The notes under the pieces were generated by a model. It saw only the letters and a list, made by a program, of their open reading frames with translations. It was not told where the DNA came from and searched no databases. A DNA stretch of 64,000 nucleotides, from the NCBI GenBank assembly GCA_902624185.1, contig CACNWU010000004.1, positions 1 to 64,000 on the forward strand. Reading direction: 5' to 3'. Below are positions 16,017 to 24,909 of this stretch, piece by piece. The stretch comes from an uncultured Pelagibacteraceae bacterium (lineage in GTDB: Bacteria > Pseudomonadota > Alphaproteobacteria > Pelagibacterales > Pelagibacteraceae). The position numbers and the translations under genes are program-made. How positions within the stretch are numbered: the first letter of the stretch is position 1; the number at the start of each line of letters is the position of its first letter.

Positions 16017-16350
16017 TATCTTCAGGTATACAGATTTCAGACCTTGTTAGAAATCTTCTTCCAGTGCCATTATCTAACGAAAACATTCCACCCATTCCCT
16101 CAACGCAATCAATTATCAAATCTGTATTTTTCCAAGCAGTGTGTTGAGTCTCACTGATGTAAAAAGGTATACCACCTATTTTACCAATCATCACATCATC
16201 TTGACCTACTTGATATTCCTTTGCTGGATAACACATAGGAGCACTACCATCACAACATCCACCAGATTGGTGAAATAACAACTCTTTACCGTGATTTTTT
16301 TTTAATTCTTCTATTAAATCTAATGCTGAAGGTGTTGCTGTAACTTTCAT
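16003..16350 (-). CDS. DUF779 family protein, partner of the upstream aldehyde dehydrogenase
   Basis: The 115 aa protein has the Cys-rich HQSGGCCDGSAPMCYP and the C-terminal EGMGGMFSLDNGTGRRFLTR that mark DUF779. In many proteobacteria the family is encoded right after ExaC/AldB-type aldehyde dehydrogenases, as here. Its role is unknown; the Cys cluster could bind a metal. The start has no ribosome-site purine run, because a perfect 10-bp hairpin ends 6 bp upstream of the ATG. Its 3' end overlaps msrQ. Confidence 0.87.
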   Translation of the reverse strand: MKVTATPSALDLIEELKKNHGKELLFHQSGGCCDGSAPMCYPAKEYQVGQDDVMIGKIGGIPFYISETQHTAWKNTDLIIDCVEGMGGMFSLDNGTGRRFLTRSEICIPEDTTIN

Positions 16351-16356
16351 ATTTAT

Positions 16357-16382
16357 ATGGCCCGTAACTTAATACGGGCCAT
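16357..16382 (-). other. perfect 10-bp hairpin abutting the DUF779 start
   Basis: ATGGCCCGTA and TACGGGCCAT pair perfectly around a 6-base loop. On the minus strand it starts 13 bp after the aldehyde dehydrogenase stop and ends 6 bp before the DUF779 ATG. It is one of the most GC-rich short stretches of the window. There is no T-run after it, so a Rho-independent terminator is unlikely. It probably acts in the mRNA between the two genes, as a processing or stability site or by controlling DUF779 translation. Confidence 0.6.
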
Positions 16383-16395
16383 TATAATATATCTT

Positions 16396-18141
16396 TTAAA
16401 AGAAGCCTAATTTTTTCTCACTGTAAGACACGTGTAAGTTTTTCACTTGTCTATAATGATTTAGCATCATTTTGTGAGTTTCTCTTCCAATACCAGATTG
16501 TTTGTATCCGCCAAATGCCGCATGCGCAGGATAAGCGTGATAACAGTTCGTCCAAACTCTACCAGCTTGTATTTCTCTACCCATTCTATATGCGATATTT
16601 CCGTTTCTAGTCCAAACTCCTGCACCTAAACCATAAAGAGTATCATTAGCAATTTTTAATGCTTCTGCTTCATCTTTAAATTTAGTTACTGATACTACTG
16701 GTCCAAAAATTTCTTCTTGGAAGATTCTCATCGAATTATTACCTTCGAAAATAGTTGGTTCAATATAATTACCTTTTTCTAAACCACTATTAACTTTAGC
16801 AACATTTCCACCACATAGAACTTTGGCACCCTCTTTCTTACCTAAATCTAAATAAGATTTGATTTTTTCCATTTGTTCTACTGATGCTTGAGCACCTATC
16901 ATAGTTTCCATCTTTAAAGGATTGTCTTGTTTAACAGCTTTTGTTCTAGCAATAGCTCTTTCCATAAACTTATCATAGATAGACTCTTGAACTAGTACTC
17001 TGCTTGGACAAGTACAAACTTCACCTTGGTTAAGTGTAAACATTGCAAAACCTTCTAAGCATTTATCAAAGAAATCATCATCTTGTGCCATGACATCTTC
17101 AAAGAAAATATTTGGAGATTTTCCACCAAGCTCTAAAGTTATTGGAATTAAGTTTTGAGATGCATATTGCATAATCAAACGACCAGTTGTTGTTTCACCT
17201 GTAAAAGCAATCTTTTTAATTCTTTTAGATGAAGCTAACGGTTTACCGGCTTCTAAACCAAAACCACTTACAACGTTAACAACTCCTGGAGGTAATAAAT
17301 CACCAATCATTTCCATTAATAACATAATAGAAGCTGGAGTTTGTTCAGCTGGTTTTAGAACAACACAGTTACCCGCAGCTAATGCTGGTGCAAGTTTCCA
17401 AGTTGCCATTAGAAGTGGAAAGTTCCAAGGTATGATCTGTCCTACAACACCCAATGGCTCAGGTATGTGATAAGAATATTCACTATTACTTATCTCTGCA
17501 ACAGAACCTTCCTCAGCTCTAATTACTCCTGCAAAATATCTCCAGTGATCAACTACTAGAGGTAAATCTGCAGCCATACATTCTCTGATAGGTTTTCCAT
17601 TATCTAAACATTCTGCTGTAGCTAATGTGTTAAGATTTTTTTCTATAACATCTGCTATTTTTAATAAAATGTTAGATCTTTCAGTTATTGAAGTCTTTCC
17701 CCAAGTTGGAAATGCAGCATGCGCAGCATCTAAAGCTGCATCTACATCTTTAGCATCTGATCTAGCTATTTTGCAAATTACCTCGTTATTAATCGGTGTA
17801 ACATTGTCAAAATATTTGCCAGATTTAGGCTCTACAAATTTCCCATTTATGTAATTTCCATATTTAGCTTTATATGGAAACGGGACTTTTAAGTGAGACG
17901 TATCCAACAAAGGAGACGAAGCACTTTTCATTGTTTCTGTACTCATTTTTTTTACTCCTCTTGTTTTTTTTGTTGTTTTTAGCTTATTATTTTTTCTAGA
18001 TTTTTTAGAACGCTTCTTAGTCGCAGACTTTTTTGTCACAACTTTTTTTTTCGTTTTTATTTTTTTTCTAGATGATTTGACCAATTTTGATTTTTTTTTC
18101 TTGGTCTTTGGCTTAGCTTTTCTTTTTCTTTTATTAGCCAT
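16396..18141 (-). CDS. aldehyde dehydrogenase (ExaC/AldB type) with Lys-rich leader
   Basis: The core (about residues 66-581) is an NAD-dependent aldehyde dehydrogenase. It has [35 protein letters not shown] (base Glu), and [12 protein letters not shown] (catalytic Cys), and the C-terminus [17 protein letters not shown] typical of acetaldehyde-oxidising ExaC/AldB. The ORF opens about 65 codons earlier with a Lys/Arg/Ser/Thr run resembling histone-H1-like tails. An internal ATG (17946, MSTETMKS) has a GAGGAG ribosome site 8 bases upstream and gives 516 aa, close to the family norm. I give the long frame but think the internal start is the main one. DUF779 follows. Confidence 0.87.
   Translation of the reverse strand: MANKRKRKAKPKTKKKKSKLVKSSRKKIKTKKKVVTKKSATKKRSKKSRKNNKLKTTKKTRGVKKMSTETMKSASSPLLDTSHLKVPFPYKAKYGNYINGKFVEPKSGKYFDNVTPINNEVICKIARSDAKDVDAALDAAHAAFPTWGKTSITERSNILLKIADVIEKNLNTLATAECLDNGKPIRECMAADLPLVVDHWRYFAGVIRAEEGSVAEISNSEYSYHIPEPLGVVGQIIPWNFPLLMATWKLAPALAAGNCVVLKPAEQTPASIMLLMEMIGDLLPPGVVNVVSGFGLEAGKPLASSKRIKKIAFTGETTTGRLIMQYASQNLIPITLELGGKSPNIFFEDVMAQDDDFFDKCLEGFAMFTLNQGEVCTCPSRVLVQESIYDKFMERAIARTKAVKQDNPLKMETMIGAQASVEQMEKIKSYLDLGKKEGAKVLCGGNVAKVNSGLEKGNYIEPTIFEGNNSMRIFQEEIFGPVVSVTKFKDEAEALKIANDTLYGLGAGVWTRNGNIAYRMGREIQAGRVWTNCYHAYPAHAAFGGYKQSGIGRETHKMMLNHYRQVKNLHVSYSEKKLGFF
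17955..17960 (-). promoter_or_regulatory. internal ribosome binding site for the aldehyde dehydrogenase
   Basis: GAGGAG lies 8 bases before the ATG at 17946 (MSTETMKS). It is one of the best Shine-Dalgarno matches in the window. The longer in-frame start at 18141 has no comparable site. This supports translation from the internal start, with or without the Lys-rich leader form. Confidence 0.65.
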
Positions 18142-18257
18142 ATCTTATTTAACTAACAATGATTATACATGTCTATTTGTAATATTTTAAATTTTCTACT
18201 TGGAATTGTATGAATACTATATCTTGTGCTCATTAAAAAATTCTTTAATATTTTTTT

Positions 18258-18503
18258 ATGGATAAAAATAAAAAGATAGAAATTCAATCAGCAACGTTTG
18301 AAAGATTATTAAAACATCTTGATGAAAGAAAAGATGTACAAAATATTGATCTAATGAACTTAGCTAATTTTTGTAGAAATTGTTTATCAAGGTGGTTCCG
18401 AGAAGAAGCTGAAAAAAAAGGTGTTTTAATTTCAGACCCTGAAGCTAGAGAAAGAATTTACGGAATGCCTTATACTGAATGGAAAGAAAAATATCAGAAA
18501 TAA
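18258..18503 (+). CDS. DUF1244 family protein
   Basis: The 81 aa protein has the family core NLANFCRNCLSRWFREEAEKKG and the C-terminal IYGMPYTEWKEKYQ. The two cysteines of FCRNC are conserved in the family and may bind metal. The family is widespread in proteobacteria and has no proven function. The gene is divergent from the aldehyde dehydrogenase across a 116 bp gap, which must hold both promoters. It ends one base before the convergent moaB gene. Confidence 0.85.
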   Translation: MDKNKKIEIQSATFERLLKHLDERKDVQNIDLMNLANFCRNCLSRWFREEAEKKGVLISDPEARERIYGMPYTEWKEKYQK

Positions 18504-19004
18504 TTATTTTTCTTTTAATCTAGGAAATAATTCTACAAAGTTACAAGGCTTATGATTAACATCTAACTGGTGTTTTAATATCCCTTCCCATGCATCAGTT
18601 ACTCCACCTGATGAGCCAGGTAGTGCAAATACATATTTTCCATTTGCTAAGACAGCACATGCTCTAGATTGAATTGCTGAAGTCCCAACTGTTTTTAAGC
18701 TTAAATTTCTGAATAGTTCTCCAAATCCTGGTATTTGTTTATCTGCAATTTGATCAATTGCTTCTGGAGTTATATCCCTACCTGTTAACCCTGTTCCCCC
18801 AGTTGTTATTACAACATCTATATTATCTTTTTTTATCCATTCTTCTAAAACTTGAACAATATCATCTTTGTTATCTTTACAAATTTTTCGGTCTATTAAA
18901 TTGTGATTTGCTGACTTTATTTTTTCAACTAAAATTGCCCCTGATTTATCGTTATCAAAAGTTCTAGTATCTGTTACAGTTAATAGTGCAATATTTACTT
19001 TCAT
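18504..19004 (-). CDS. moaB: molybdopterin adenylyltransferase-like protein
   Basis: The 166 aa protein fits the MoaB/MogA fold: the opening VNIALLTVTDTRTFDNDKSG, VVITTGGTGLTGRDITPEAI, and FALPGSSGGVTDAWEGIL. It is expected to adenylate molybdopterin before metal insertion by MoeA. It completes the set with moaA, moaC, moaD and moaE 2.5 kb away, though on the other strand. Only 14 bp separate its ATG from that of the divergent TauE-type gene. Confidence 0.9.
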   Translation of the reverse strand: MKVNIALLTVTDTRTFDNDKSGAILVEKIKSANHNLIDRKICKDNKDDIVQVLEEWIKKDNIDVVITTGGTGLTGRDITPEAIDQIADKQIPGFGELFRNLSLKTVGTSAIQSRACAVLANGKYVFALPGSSGGVTDAWEGILKHQLDVNHKPCNFVELFPRLKEK

Positions 19005-19018
19005 AAAAAAATTTTATT

Positions 19019-19765
19019 ATGATTATATTACCAATATTATTTTTTATAACAGCTATTTTATATTCAAGTGTTGGATTTGGTGGTGGTTCAACTTATTTAG
19101 CGTTATTATTAATCTGGAACATTCCTTATTATATTTTCCCAATTATTGCCTTGATCTGTAATATAATAGTCGTTTCTGGTAACTCGTTTAATTATATTCG
19201 TGCAGGTAATTATAATATAAGGTTATTAATACCATTTTTAACTGGCTCAATTCCACTATCATTTATTGGGGGATCTTTATTTATTGATAAAGAAGTTTTT
19301 GAAAGCTTATTGTTTGTAGTTTTGTCAGTAGCTGGCATTTTATTGTTAATAAATAATAAATCCTATGAAAATAAAAATTTAATAATTAGAAAATTAAACG
19401 ATATAATATCTTTTTTTATTGGATCAATCTTAGGATTGATATCAGGTGTGATTGGTATAGGTGGAGGAATTTTTTTAAGTCCTATTCTTTTTTTACTAAA
19501 AGCTGAAAAACCTAAGGTGATAGCTACAACTGCCTCCTTATTCATATTAGTAAATTCAATTTCAGGAATGTTAGGCCAGCTTACAAAGGAAATGGTTATT
19601 AATGAGATATTTAATTACTGGCTATTATTTATAGTTGTTTTAATTGGTGGATTTGTTGGCAATTATATAAATCTTAAAATTCTACCGAATAGGATATTAG
19701 TAATTATAACTTCACTATTAGTAATTTTTGTTGCTATAAGAATGGGACTTAAAATAATAAATTAA
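19019..19765 (+). CDS. TauE/SafE-type (TSUP) membrane carrier
   Basis: The 248 aa protein has about eight membrane helices in two halves. The family glycine-rich motifs are GFGGGSTYLALLL in helix 1 and GVIGIGGGIFLSPILFLL in the second half. TSUP proteins move sulfite, sulfoacetate or other organic anions, and the direction is not deducible. Nearby genes deal with sulfur amino acids and methionine repair, which makes a sulfur anion possible but unproven. Confidence 0.87.
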   Translation: MIILPILFFITAILYSSVGFGGGSTYLALLLIWNIPYYIFPIIALICNIIVVSGNSFNYIRAGNYNIRLLIPFLTGSIPLSFIGGSLFIDKEVFESLLFVVLSVAGILLLINNKSYENKNLIIRKLNDIISFFIGSILGLISGVIGIGGGIFLSPILFLLKAEKPKVIATTASLFILVNSISGMLGQLTKEMVINEIFNYWLLFIVVLIGGFVGNYINLKILPNRILVIITSLLVIFVAIRMGLKIIN

Positions 19766-19810
19766 TAAATAAAAAAATAGTTTACAGAAAGTAAATTTCA
19801 AATTATAGTT

Positions 19811-19860
19811 TATTTGCCGATTTGATCCTATTGCGGGCACAACAGCTAAAATGGAATCCC
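19811..19860 (+). promoter_or_regulatory. SAM-II/SAM-V type S-adenosylmethionine riboswitch
   Basis: TTTGCCGATTTGATCCTATT, then GCGGGCA, and GCTAAAATGGA keep the order and conserved bases of SAM-II aptamers (GAUUUAAC...AUUGCAAGC...GUAGCUAAAAAGG). TGCC (19815-19818) pairs with GGCA (19836-19839) as P1. TCC in the loop (19826-19828) can pair with GGA (19853-19855) as the pseudoknot. The related SAM-V class is known before methionine genes, including bhmT, in Pelagibacter. Here it precedes a homocysteine methyltransferase. SAM-V is the likelier class. Confidence 0.85.
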
Positions 19861-19881
19861 CATAATAGTCTATAAAAGGTA

Positions 19882-19914
19882 ATGGAACTAATTAATAAAC
19901 CATTTAAAAGATAA
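19882..19914 (+). CDS. possible short upstream ORF in the riboswitch leader
   Basis: ATG at 19882, preceded by AAAAGG, opens a 10-residue frame that ends with TAA at 19912-19914. It lies between the riboswitch and the methyltransferase ATG at 19933. It could couple riboswitch-controlled initiation to the main gene. A frame this short could be chance in AT-rich DNA. Confidence 0.2.
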   Translation: MELINKPFKR

Positions 19915-19932
19915 AGATTAACAAATTTAAAA

Positions 19933-20844
19933 ATGGATATAAATTTTTTTAAAAAAATAAGAATATTAGATGGTGGCATGGGGCAAGAACTTCTTGCAAG
20001 AGGAATGAAACCTAATGGGACTTTGTGGAGTGCCAATGCCCTACTTCAAGAAAAATATCATCAACTTTTATTAGATACTCATGTTGACTTTATTAAAGCT
20101 GGTGCTGAAGTGATTGTAACAACTACTTTCACGGCAAGAAAAAAAAGATTAATGGATAACAATGTTCAAGATAAATTTGATTATCTCAATATTAAAGCGG
20201 GTGAAATTGCTAAAAAAGTAAAAAAACTTTATCCAAATGTTTTAATAGCTGGAGGTCTGCCTCCACAATTTTTAACTTATGAAGCTGATCCAAGACCAGA
20301 TGAAGAAATAAGGGAAAATTTTTATAGTCAAGCTAAGCTATTAAATCCTTATATAGATTTTTTTTATTTTGATGTTTTAAGTAGTGTTAGAGAAATTGAA
20401 ATTGCAATCAATAGTATTAAAGATTTTAATAAACCATACTTAATAGGAGCTCATATCTCAAATGGAAAAAGTCTACCTAGTAATGAAAAAATTTCTCAAA
20501 TAATTAAGAATATCAATCATGAGAAATTATTGGGAATAATACTTTCTTGTGTCTCTCCTGAAAATTATGAATTGAATCTTAATGAAATAAAAAATTTAGG
20601 CGTGCCTTTTGGTTTTAAACTTAATGCTTTTATAAAAACGGATCCAAAACCAAATTATGCTGGAGCTTACAAAGCCAGTAAAACTGGAAATCCAAACGAG
20701 TTTTTAGGCCAAAGAAAAGATTTGACCCCAAAAAAGATGGCTGAGTTTGCAAAAAAATTTAGAGATGCTGGAGCAACAATACTTGGAGGTTGTTGCGAAA
20801 CTAGGCCAGCTCATATAAAAGAGATGTCAAAACTAGTTAAGTAA
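19933..20844 (+). CDS. homocysteine S-methyltransferase family protein (BHMT-like)
   Basis: The 303 aa protein is a zinc-dependent thiol methyltransferase of the BHMT/MmuM class. The N-terminal LDGGMGQELLARGM is typical. The zinc cysteines are in LSCVSPE and GGCCETRPAHI. It methylates homocysteine to methionine; the donor could be glycine betaine or S-methylmethionine. SAR11 bhmT genes use this class and the same riboswitch, so a betaine donor is likely but not certain. The SAM aptamer upstream means expression falls when SAM is plentiful. Confidence 0.87.
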   Translation: MDINFFKKIRILDGGMGQELLARGMKPNGTLWSANALLQEKYHQLLLDTHVDFIKAGAEVIVTTTFTARKKRLMDNNVQDKFDYLNIKAGEIAKKVKKLYPNVLIAGGLPPQFLTYEADPRPDEEIRENFYSQAKLLNPYIDFFYFDVLSSVREIEIAINSIKDFNKPYLIGAHISNGKSLPSNEKISQIIKNINHEKLLGIILSCVSPENYELNLNEIKNLGVPFGFKLNAFIKTDPKPNYAGAYKASKTGNPNEFLGQRKDLTPKKMAEFAKKFRDAGATILGGCCETRPAHIKEMSKLVK

Positions 20845-20874
20845 AATAGTATTCTTTATTAATTAATATTATAA

Positions 20875-21774
20875 ATGATAAACATTACAGTTGTAATTGT
20901 AACCTATAATACTCCAGAAAAAATTATTTTAGATTGTTTAAAATCTATAGATAAAAATGTTAAAATTTTAATTATTGAAAATTCAGAAAATTTTTTTCAT
21001 AAAAAAATAATATTATCTCAATTTCAAAATGTTGAAATATTATGCACTGGTAGCAATTTAGGATATGGTGCTGGAAACAACTTTGGTATTAATGCAGTAA
21101 AAACTGACTATGTTTTGATATTAAATCCTGACGTAATATGCCATGATAATTTTTTTACGAATATCAATAAAATTATTGGTGATAATAACAATTTTTCAAT
21201 AATAGGGTGTCAATACATGCATGATAAAATTTTTATGCCTGCTGGTTTCTTTGACAAAAGTAAAAATAAAGAATTTAGAAAAAAATTTGAAAATAATCAA
21301 ATCAATGAACTTCATAAAGTTGATTGGGTCACTGGTTGTTCCATGTTGATTAATCTCAAAAAGTTTGAAAACAAAAAAATTTTTGATGAAAATTTTTTCC
21401 TATATTTTGAGGAATTTGATCTTTGTAAGTCTCTAATACGTAAAGATGAAAATGTTTATACTTCTAAAATGCTTAAAATTCATCATTTAGGATTTAAAAG
21501 TTCATTTGAGGACGATTCACTTAAAAAAAAAAAATTAAACCGTGTAAGAGAGTGGCATTGGATGTGGTCAACTTTTTATTTCTATAAAAAAAATAATAAT
21601 TATTTCTATGCCTTATATATGGTTATTGGTAAGTTTATTAAGGCCTTTATTAAAATAATTTTTTACTCAATCACATTTCAAAAAAATCAAAAAGAGAAAT
21701 ATAAGTATAGATTTTTAGGAATTTTAAATGCTATTTTGGGAAAATCCTCTTATTACAGAGATGATACAAAGTAA
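20875..21774 (+). CDS. glycosyltransferase family 2 protein
   Basis: The 299 aa protein has a GT-A fold. The opening ITVVIVTYNTPEKIILDCLKS holds the nucleotide-sugar site. NPDVICHDNFF carries the DxD-like metal motif. GCSMLINLKKF and FFLYFEEFDLCKSLIRK form the acceptor region. A short hydrophobic or aromatic C-terminal region may touch the membrane. Such enzymes build surface polysaccharides, often adding rhamnose, but the sugar is unknown here. No other polysaccharide genes lie nearby. Confidence 0.87.
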   Translation: MINITVVIVTYNTPEKIILDCLKSIDKNVKILIIENSENFFHKKIILSQFQNVEILCTGSNLGYGAGNNFGINAVKTDYVLILNPDVICHDNFFTNINKIIGDNNNFSIIGCQYMHDKIFMPAGFFDKSKNKEFRKKFENNQINELHKVDWVTGCSMLINLKKFENKKIFDENFFLYFEEFDLCKSLIRKDENVYTSKMLKIHHLGFKSSFEDDSLKKKKLNRVREWHWMWSTFYFYKKNNNYFYALYMVIGKFIKAFIKIIFYSITFQKNQKEKYKYRFLGILNAILGKSSYYRDDTK

Positions 21775-21775
21775 T

Positions 21776-22648
21776 TTATTTGGCTCTTTTAACAAAATAT
21801 ATACCTATAACAACTGCAACTAACGAAATTAAAACTTTCGTCGTTATAACTTCTTTTAAGAATATATAGCTTAATATTATTCCAAATATAGGAATTAAAT
21901 AAGAAACTTGTGATTGAAAAATTAAACCGTTGTTTACTAAAATTTTAAATCTAAGTAACCAAGCTAAGCCTGTCGAAACTAATCCCAAATAAATAACTGA
22001 TATAGTAGAGTCAAGTCTTGGCTCTAAATTCCATGGCTGTTCAATAAAGCTTACAAGCGGTATTAAAATTATAGTCGCCCAAATTAGAATAGATCCAGTA
22101 ACATTCTCATTCTTCTTTTTGCTTATTTTTAATGTCAAAACACCCCCAACTACATAACAGGTAGAGCCTAGTAAAATTAGTAATGCTGAAAAAAAATTAT
22201 TTTCATCTATTAATAAATTGTCTGAAAATAAGAATATGATCCCAGAGAAACCGATTAAAATCCCAATTGTTTTTATAAAATTAAATTTTTCATTTTTTGT
22301 ATAAAAATGTCCAAGTACTGTTGAACTTAAAGGAGTTGTTGACATTAGAATAGCAGCGAGATTACTTTGAACTGACTTTACTCCATACGCAATTAAAAAA
22401 AAAGGAGCTACTAAATTAATAAAACCAATCATTGCAAACCAATGCCAATCTTTTGAAAAAGCCTCGATCTTTATATTCTTAAAGTAACAGAGTAAAAGGA
22501 CAGGTATTGCTCCAAAAAAAACTCTTAAAAATGCAATAGTGACAGGTCCAAATGAATATGTGGCTATCTTAATATTGAAAAAAGCTGAAGCCCAAATTAA
22601 TGCTAATATTGTGAGTAAAATATAATCTAATAATTTAGGTTGTTTCAT
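21776..22648 (-). CDS. DMT superfamily (EamA) transporter
   Basis: The 290 aa protein has about ten membrane helices in two EamA repeats. The opening ILALIWASAFFNIKIATYSFGP and the repeat-2 PIFGIILSYIFLKEV are typical of metabolite exporters of the RhaT/EamA kind. The substrate is unknown. The ATG overlaps the stop of the YbaK gene upstream by four bases (ATGA). Confidence 0.87.
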   Translation of the reverse strand: MKQPKLLDYILLTILALIWASAFFNIKIATYSFGPVTIAFLRVFFGAIPVLLLCYFKNIKIEAFSKDWHWFAMIGFINLVAPFFLIAYGVKSVQSNLAAILMSTTPLSSTVLGHFYTKNEKFNFIKTIGILIGFSGIIFLFSDNLLIDENNFFSALLILLGSTCYVVGGVLTLKISKKKNENVTGSILIWATIILIPLVSFIEQPWNLEPRLDSTISVIYLGLVSTGLAWLLRFKILVNNGLIFQSQVSYLIPIFGIILSYIFLKEVITTKVLISLVAVVIGIYFVKRAK

Positions 22649-23124
22649 TCTACCAACTCTTCAATTGAACCATTTGTTAATTTTTTCAGATCAATAAAAT
22701 TTATTTTAAATACACAATTAGGATGGCCCGCGGCTGCAAACAAAGAATTAAATCTTTTTAATGAATTGTCTATAAAAATATCAATTTTATTTAAGTGACC
22801 TACAGGAGAAACACCACCAATAGTGTAACCTGTAACATTTTTAACATTATTAGCTGAAGCCATTGAAACATCCTTCAAATTCAATATTTTTTTTATCCTA
22901 TTTAATGAAGCCTTTTTATCTCCCGCTATTAAACATAAAATGAATGAATTTTCTGTTTTAAAAAGTAGGCTCTTAACAATAGCTCCTACCTCACAACCTA
23001 AAGATGAGGCAGCCTCTATAGCAGTCCTTGCAGAGGTGTCTAAAATGATAACTCTTTGATTTGGATCAAATTCTTTGAGTAATTTTTCAACTCTTTTTAC
23101 AGGTTCTTTATTTAATAAAGTCAT
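22645..23124 (-). CDS. YbaK/ProX-type aminoacyl-tRNA deacylase
   Basis: The 159 aa protein has the YbaK fold with conserved Lys in VGAIVKSLLFKT and the GGVSPVGH loop near residue 108. Family members clear Cys-tRNA(Pro) or Ala-tRNA(Pro) charged by mistake. It is freestanding, not fused to prolyl-tRNA synthetase. It overlaps the DMT gene by four bases. A 141 bp gap with possible promoters for both directions separates it from glnA. Confidence 0.87.
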   Translation of the reverse strand: MTLLNKEPVKRVEKLLKEFDPNQRVIILDTSARTAIEAASSLGCEVGAIVKSLLFKTENSFILCLIAGDKKASLNRIKKILNLKDVSMASANNVKNVTGYTIGGVSPVGHLNKIDIFIDNSLKRFNSLFAAAGHPNCVFKINFIDLKKLTNGSIEELVE

Positions 23125-23265
23125 TATTCAACTTTTAATTGTTAGTTATTTTAAACATTTAATTATACAATTATGTAAAAAATGCATAGGTGCTATTAAG
23201 TAAAAGAGCATTATTTATCAGTCTTTTTTTGATATCACATCGATCAGTATTATAAAGGAGAAAAA

Positions 23266-24672
23266 ATGAGCGCTAGTAACGTTTTAAAATTTATCAAAGA
23301 TAAAGAAGTTGAATTTGTTGATTTAAGATTTACTGATCCTAGAGGAAAGCTACAACATTTAACAATGGATTCTACAGTTGTAGATGAAGATATGTTAAAT
23401 GATGGTGTATTTTTTGATGGTTCTTCTATTGCTGGTTGGAAAGCAATTAATGAGTCAGATATGATTTTAAAACCTGACACATCAAGATTTTTTTTAGATC
23501 CTTTTACTTCACATAATACCGCTGTTCTTTTTTGTGACATTTTAGATGCTGTTAAAAGAACCCCTTATGAAAGAGATCCAAGAGGTGTAGCAAAAAAAGC
23601 TGAGGAATACTTAAAAGAGTCTGGTGTTGGTGATAAAGCTTTTTTTGGACCCGAACCTGAATTTTTTGTTTTTGACGATGTAAAGATTAAAAATGATATG
23701 AATGAATGTGGATTTAAGATTGACAGTAAAGAAGGTCCTTATAATTCTGGTAAAGATTATGAAAACGGAAATATGGGTCACCGTCCCCCAGTTAAAGGTG
23801 GATATTTTCCTGTACCTCCTGTTGATAGTGAACAAGATATGAGGGGCGAATACCTTAAAAGCTTAAAAGAAGTTGGAATTAAAGTTGAGAAACATCATCA
23901 TGAAGTTGCACCAAGTCAACATGAGCTTGGAATGTATTTTGGAACTTTAGTTAATCAGGCTGATAATGTTCAATTATATAAATATGTTGTACAAATGGTA
24001 ACACATTCATTTGGAAAGACGGCTACATTTATGCCAAAACCGGTTGCAGGTGATAACGGATCTGGCATGCACATACATCAATCAATTTGGAAAGGTGATA
24101 CGCCAGTATTTTCGGGTGATGCTTATGCTGGATTATCAGAAACTGCATTACATTACATAGGTGGTATTTTAAAACATGCTAAAGCAATCAATGCATTTGC
24201 TAACTCAACAACCAATAGTTATAAAAGACTAGTGCCAGGATTTGAAGCTCCTGTTCTTTTAGCTTACTCAGCAAGAAATAGATCAGCTTCATGTCGAATT
24301 CCAATTACCTTAAGTAAAAAAGGTGCAAGATGTGAAATAAGATTCCCTGATGCCTCTGGGAATCCGTATTTAACTTTCGCTGCAATGTTGATGGCAGGTT
24401 TAGATGGAATTAAGAATAAAATACATCCTGGTGAGTCTTTTGATAAAGATTTATATGAATTACCTCCTGAAGAAGTAAAAGCTATACCAACTGTTTGTGG
24501 GTCGTTAAGAGAAGCGATGGAAAGTCTAGATAAAGATAGAGAATTTTTAACTCAAGGAAATGTATTTACCGATGACCAAATTGATGCATACATCGCACTT
24601 AAATTTGAAGAAATTCATAGATTTGAACATTCTCCTCATCCTGTAGAATTTGAGATGTATTACAGTAGTTAA
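23266..24672 (+). CDS. glnA: glutamine synthetase, type I
   Basis: This enzyme joins ammonia to glutamate with ATP, the main nitrogen-assimilation step. The 468 aa protein has [15 protein letters not shown], the metal-site [15 protein letters not shown], and the ATP region [10 protein letters not shown] tyrosine in DLYELPPEE is at the adenylylation site, so control by GlnE is possible. The ATG has an AAAGGAGAA site. glnB is not beside it. The 141 bp upstream contain no sigma-54 consensus that I can see. Confidence 0.97.
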   Translation: MSASNVLKFIKDKEVEFVDLRFTDPRGKLQHLTMDSTVVDEDMLNDGVFFDGSSIAGWKAINESDMILKPDTSRFFLDPFTSHNTAVLFCDILDAVKRTPYERDPRGVAKKAEEYLKESGVGDKAFFGPEPEFFVFDDVKIKNDMNECGFKIDSKEGPYNSGKDYENGNMGHRPPVKGGYFPVPPVDSEQDMRGEYLKSLKEVGIKVEKHHHEVAPSQHELGMYFGTLVNQADNVQLYKYVVQMVTHSFGKTATFMPKPVAGDNGSGMHIHQSIWKGDTPVFSGDAYAGLSETALHYIGGILKHAKAINAFANSTTNSYKRLVPGFEAPVLLAYSARNRSASCRIPITLSKKGARCEIRFPDASGNPYLTFAAMLMAGLDGIKNKIHPGESFDKDLYELPPEEVKAIPTVCGSLREAMESLDKDREFLTQGNVFTDDQIDAYIALKFEEIHRFEHSPHPVEFEMYYSS

Positions 24673-24843
24673 TTACTGTCTTGTTGTAGCAACTGTATCT
24701 TTGTTAACACCTTTTTTAACTACGTAATCCTGTGTGCCATTTGCACCAGTATTAACTTCTTTTCTTAGATCTTTAAAAAACTTTTTTTCTTTTAAAGAAT
24801 CTTTAAGATTTTTAACAAGATTTTTAAATTCAAACTTATTCAT
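24673..24843 (-). CDS. small charged protein, unknown, after sufA
   Basis: The frame in the ORF track starts at a TTG (24891). An ATG at 24843 gives 56 aa (MNKFEFKNLVKNLKDSLKEK) and fits better. It is Lys-rich and helical at the N-terminus, with a Gly/Thr/Asn-rich tail and no membrane segment or signal peptide. It lies downstream of sufA on the same strand and ends at the base next to the glnA stop. I do not recognise it; it could be a real small gene or a chance frame. Confidence 0.5.
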   Translation of the reverse strand: MNKFEFKNLVKNLKDSLKEKKFFKDLRKEVNTGANGTQDYVVKKGVNKDTVATTRQ

Positions 24844-24909
24844 AATAAATTTATACACTAGATATGCAATGAACGCAATACTGCTATGCAACTTATAGGA
24901 TACTGTAAT

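Noticed and set aside
16357-16382. Rho-independent terminator after the aldehyde dehydrogenase
   Set aside because: The stem is strong, but no T-run follows on the minus strand and DUF779 starts 6 bp later, so it is kept only as a hairpin of unknown role.
23125-23265. Sigma-54/NtrC promoter or riboswitch before glnA
   Set aside because: I see no TGGCAC-N5-TTGC element or known aptamer pattern in the gap.
24844-24891. Longer TTG-started form of the small protein after sufA
   Set aside because: The ATG at 24843 is a better start, and the extra part is likely leader.
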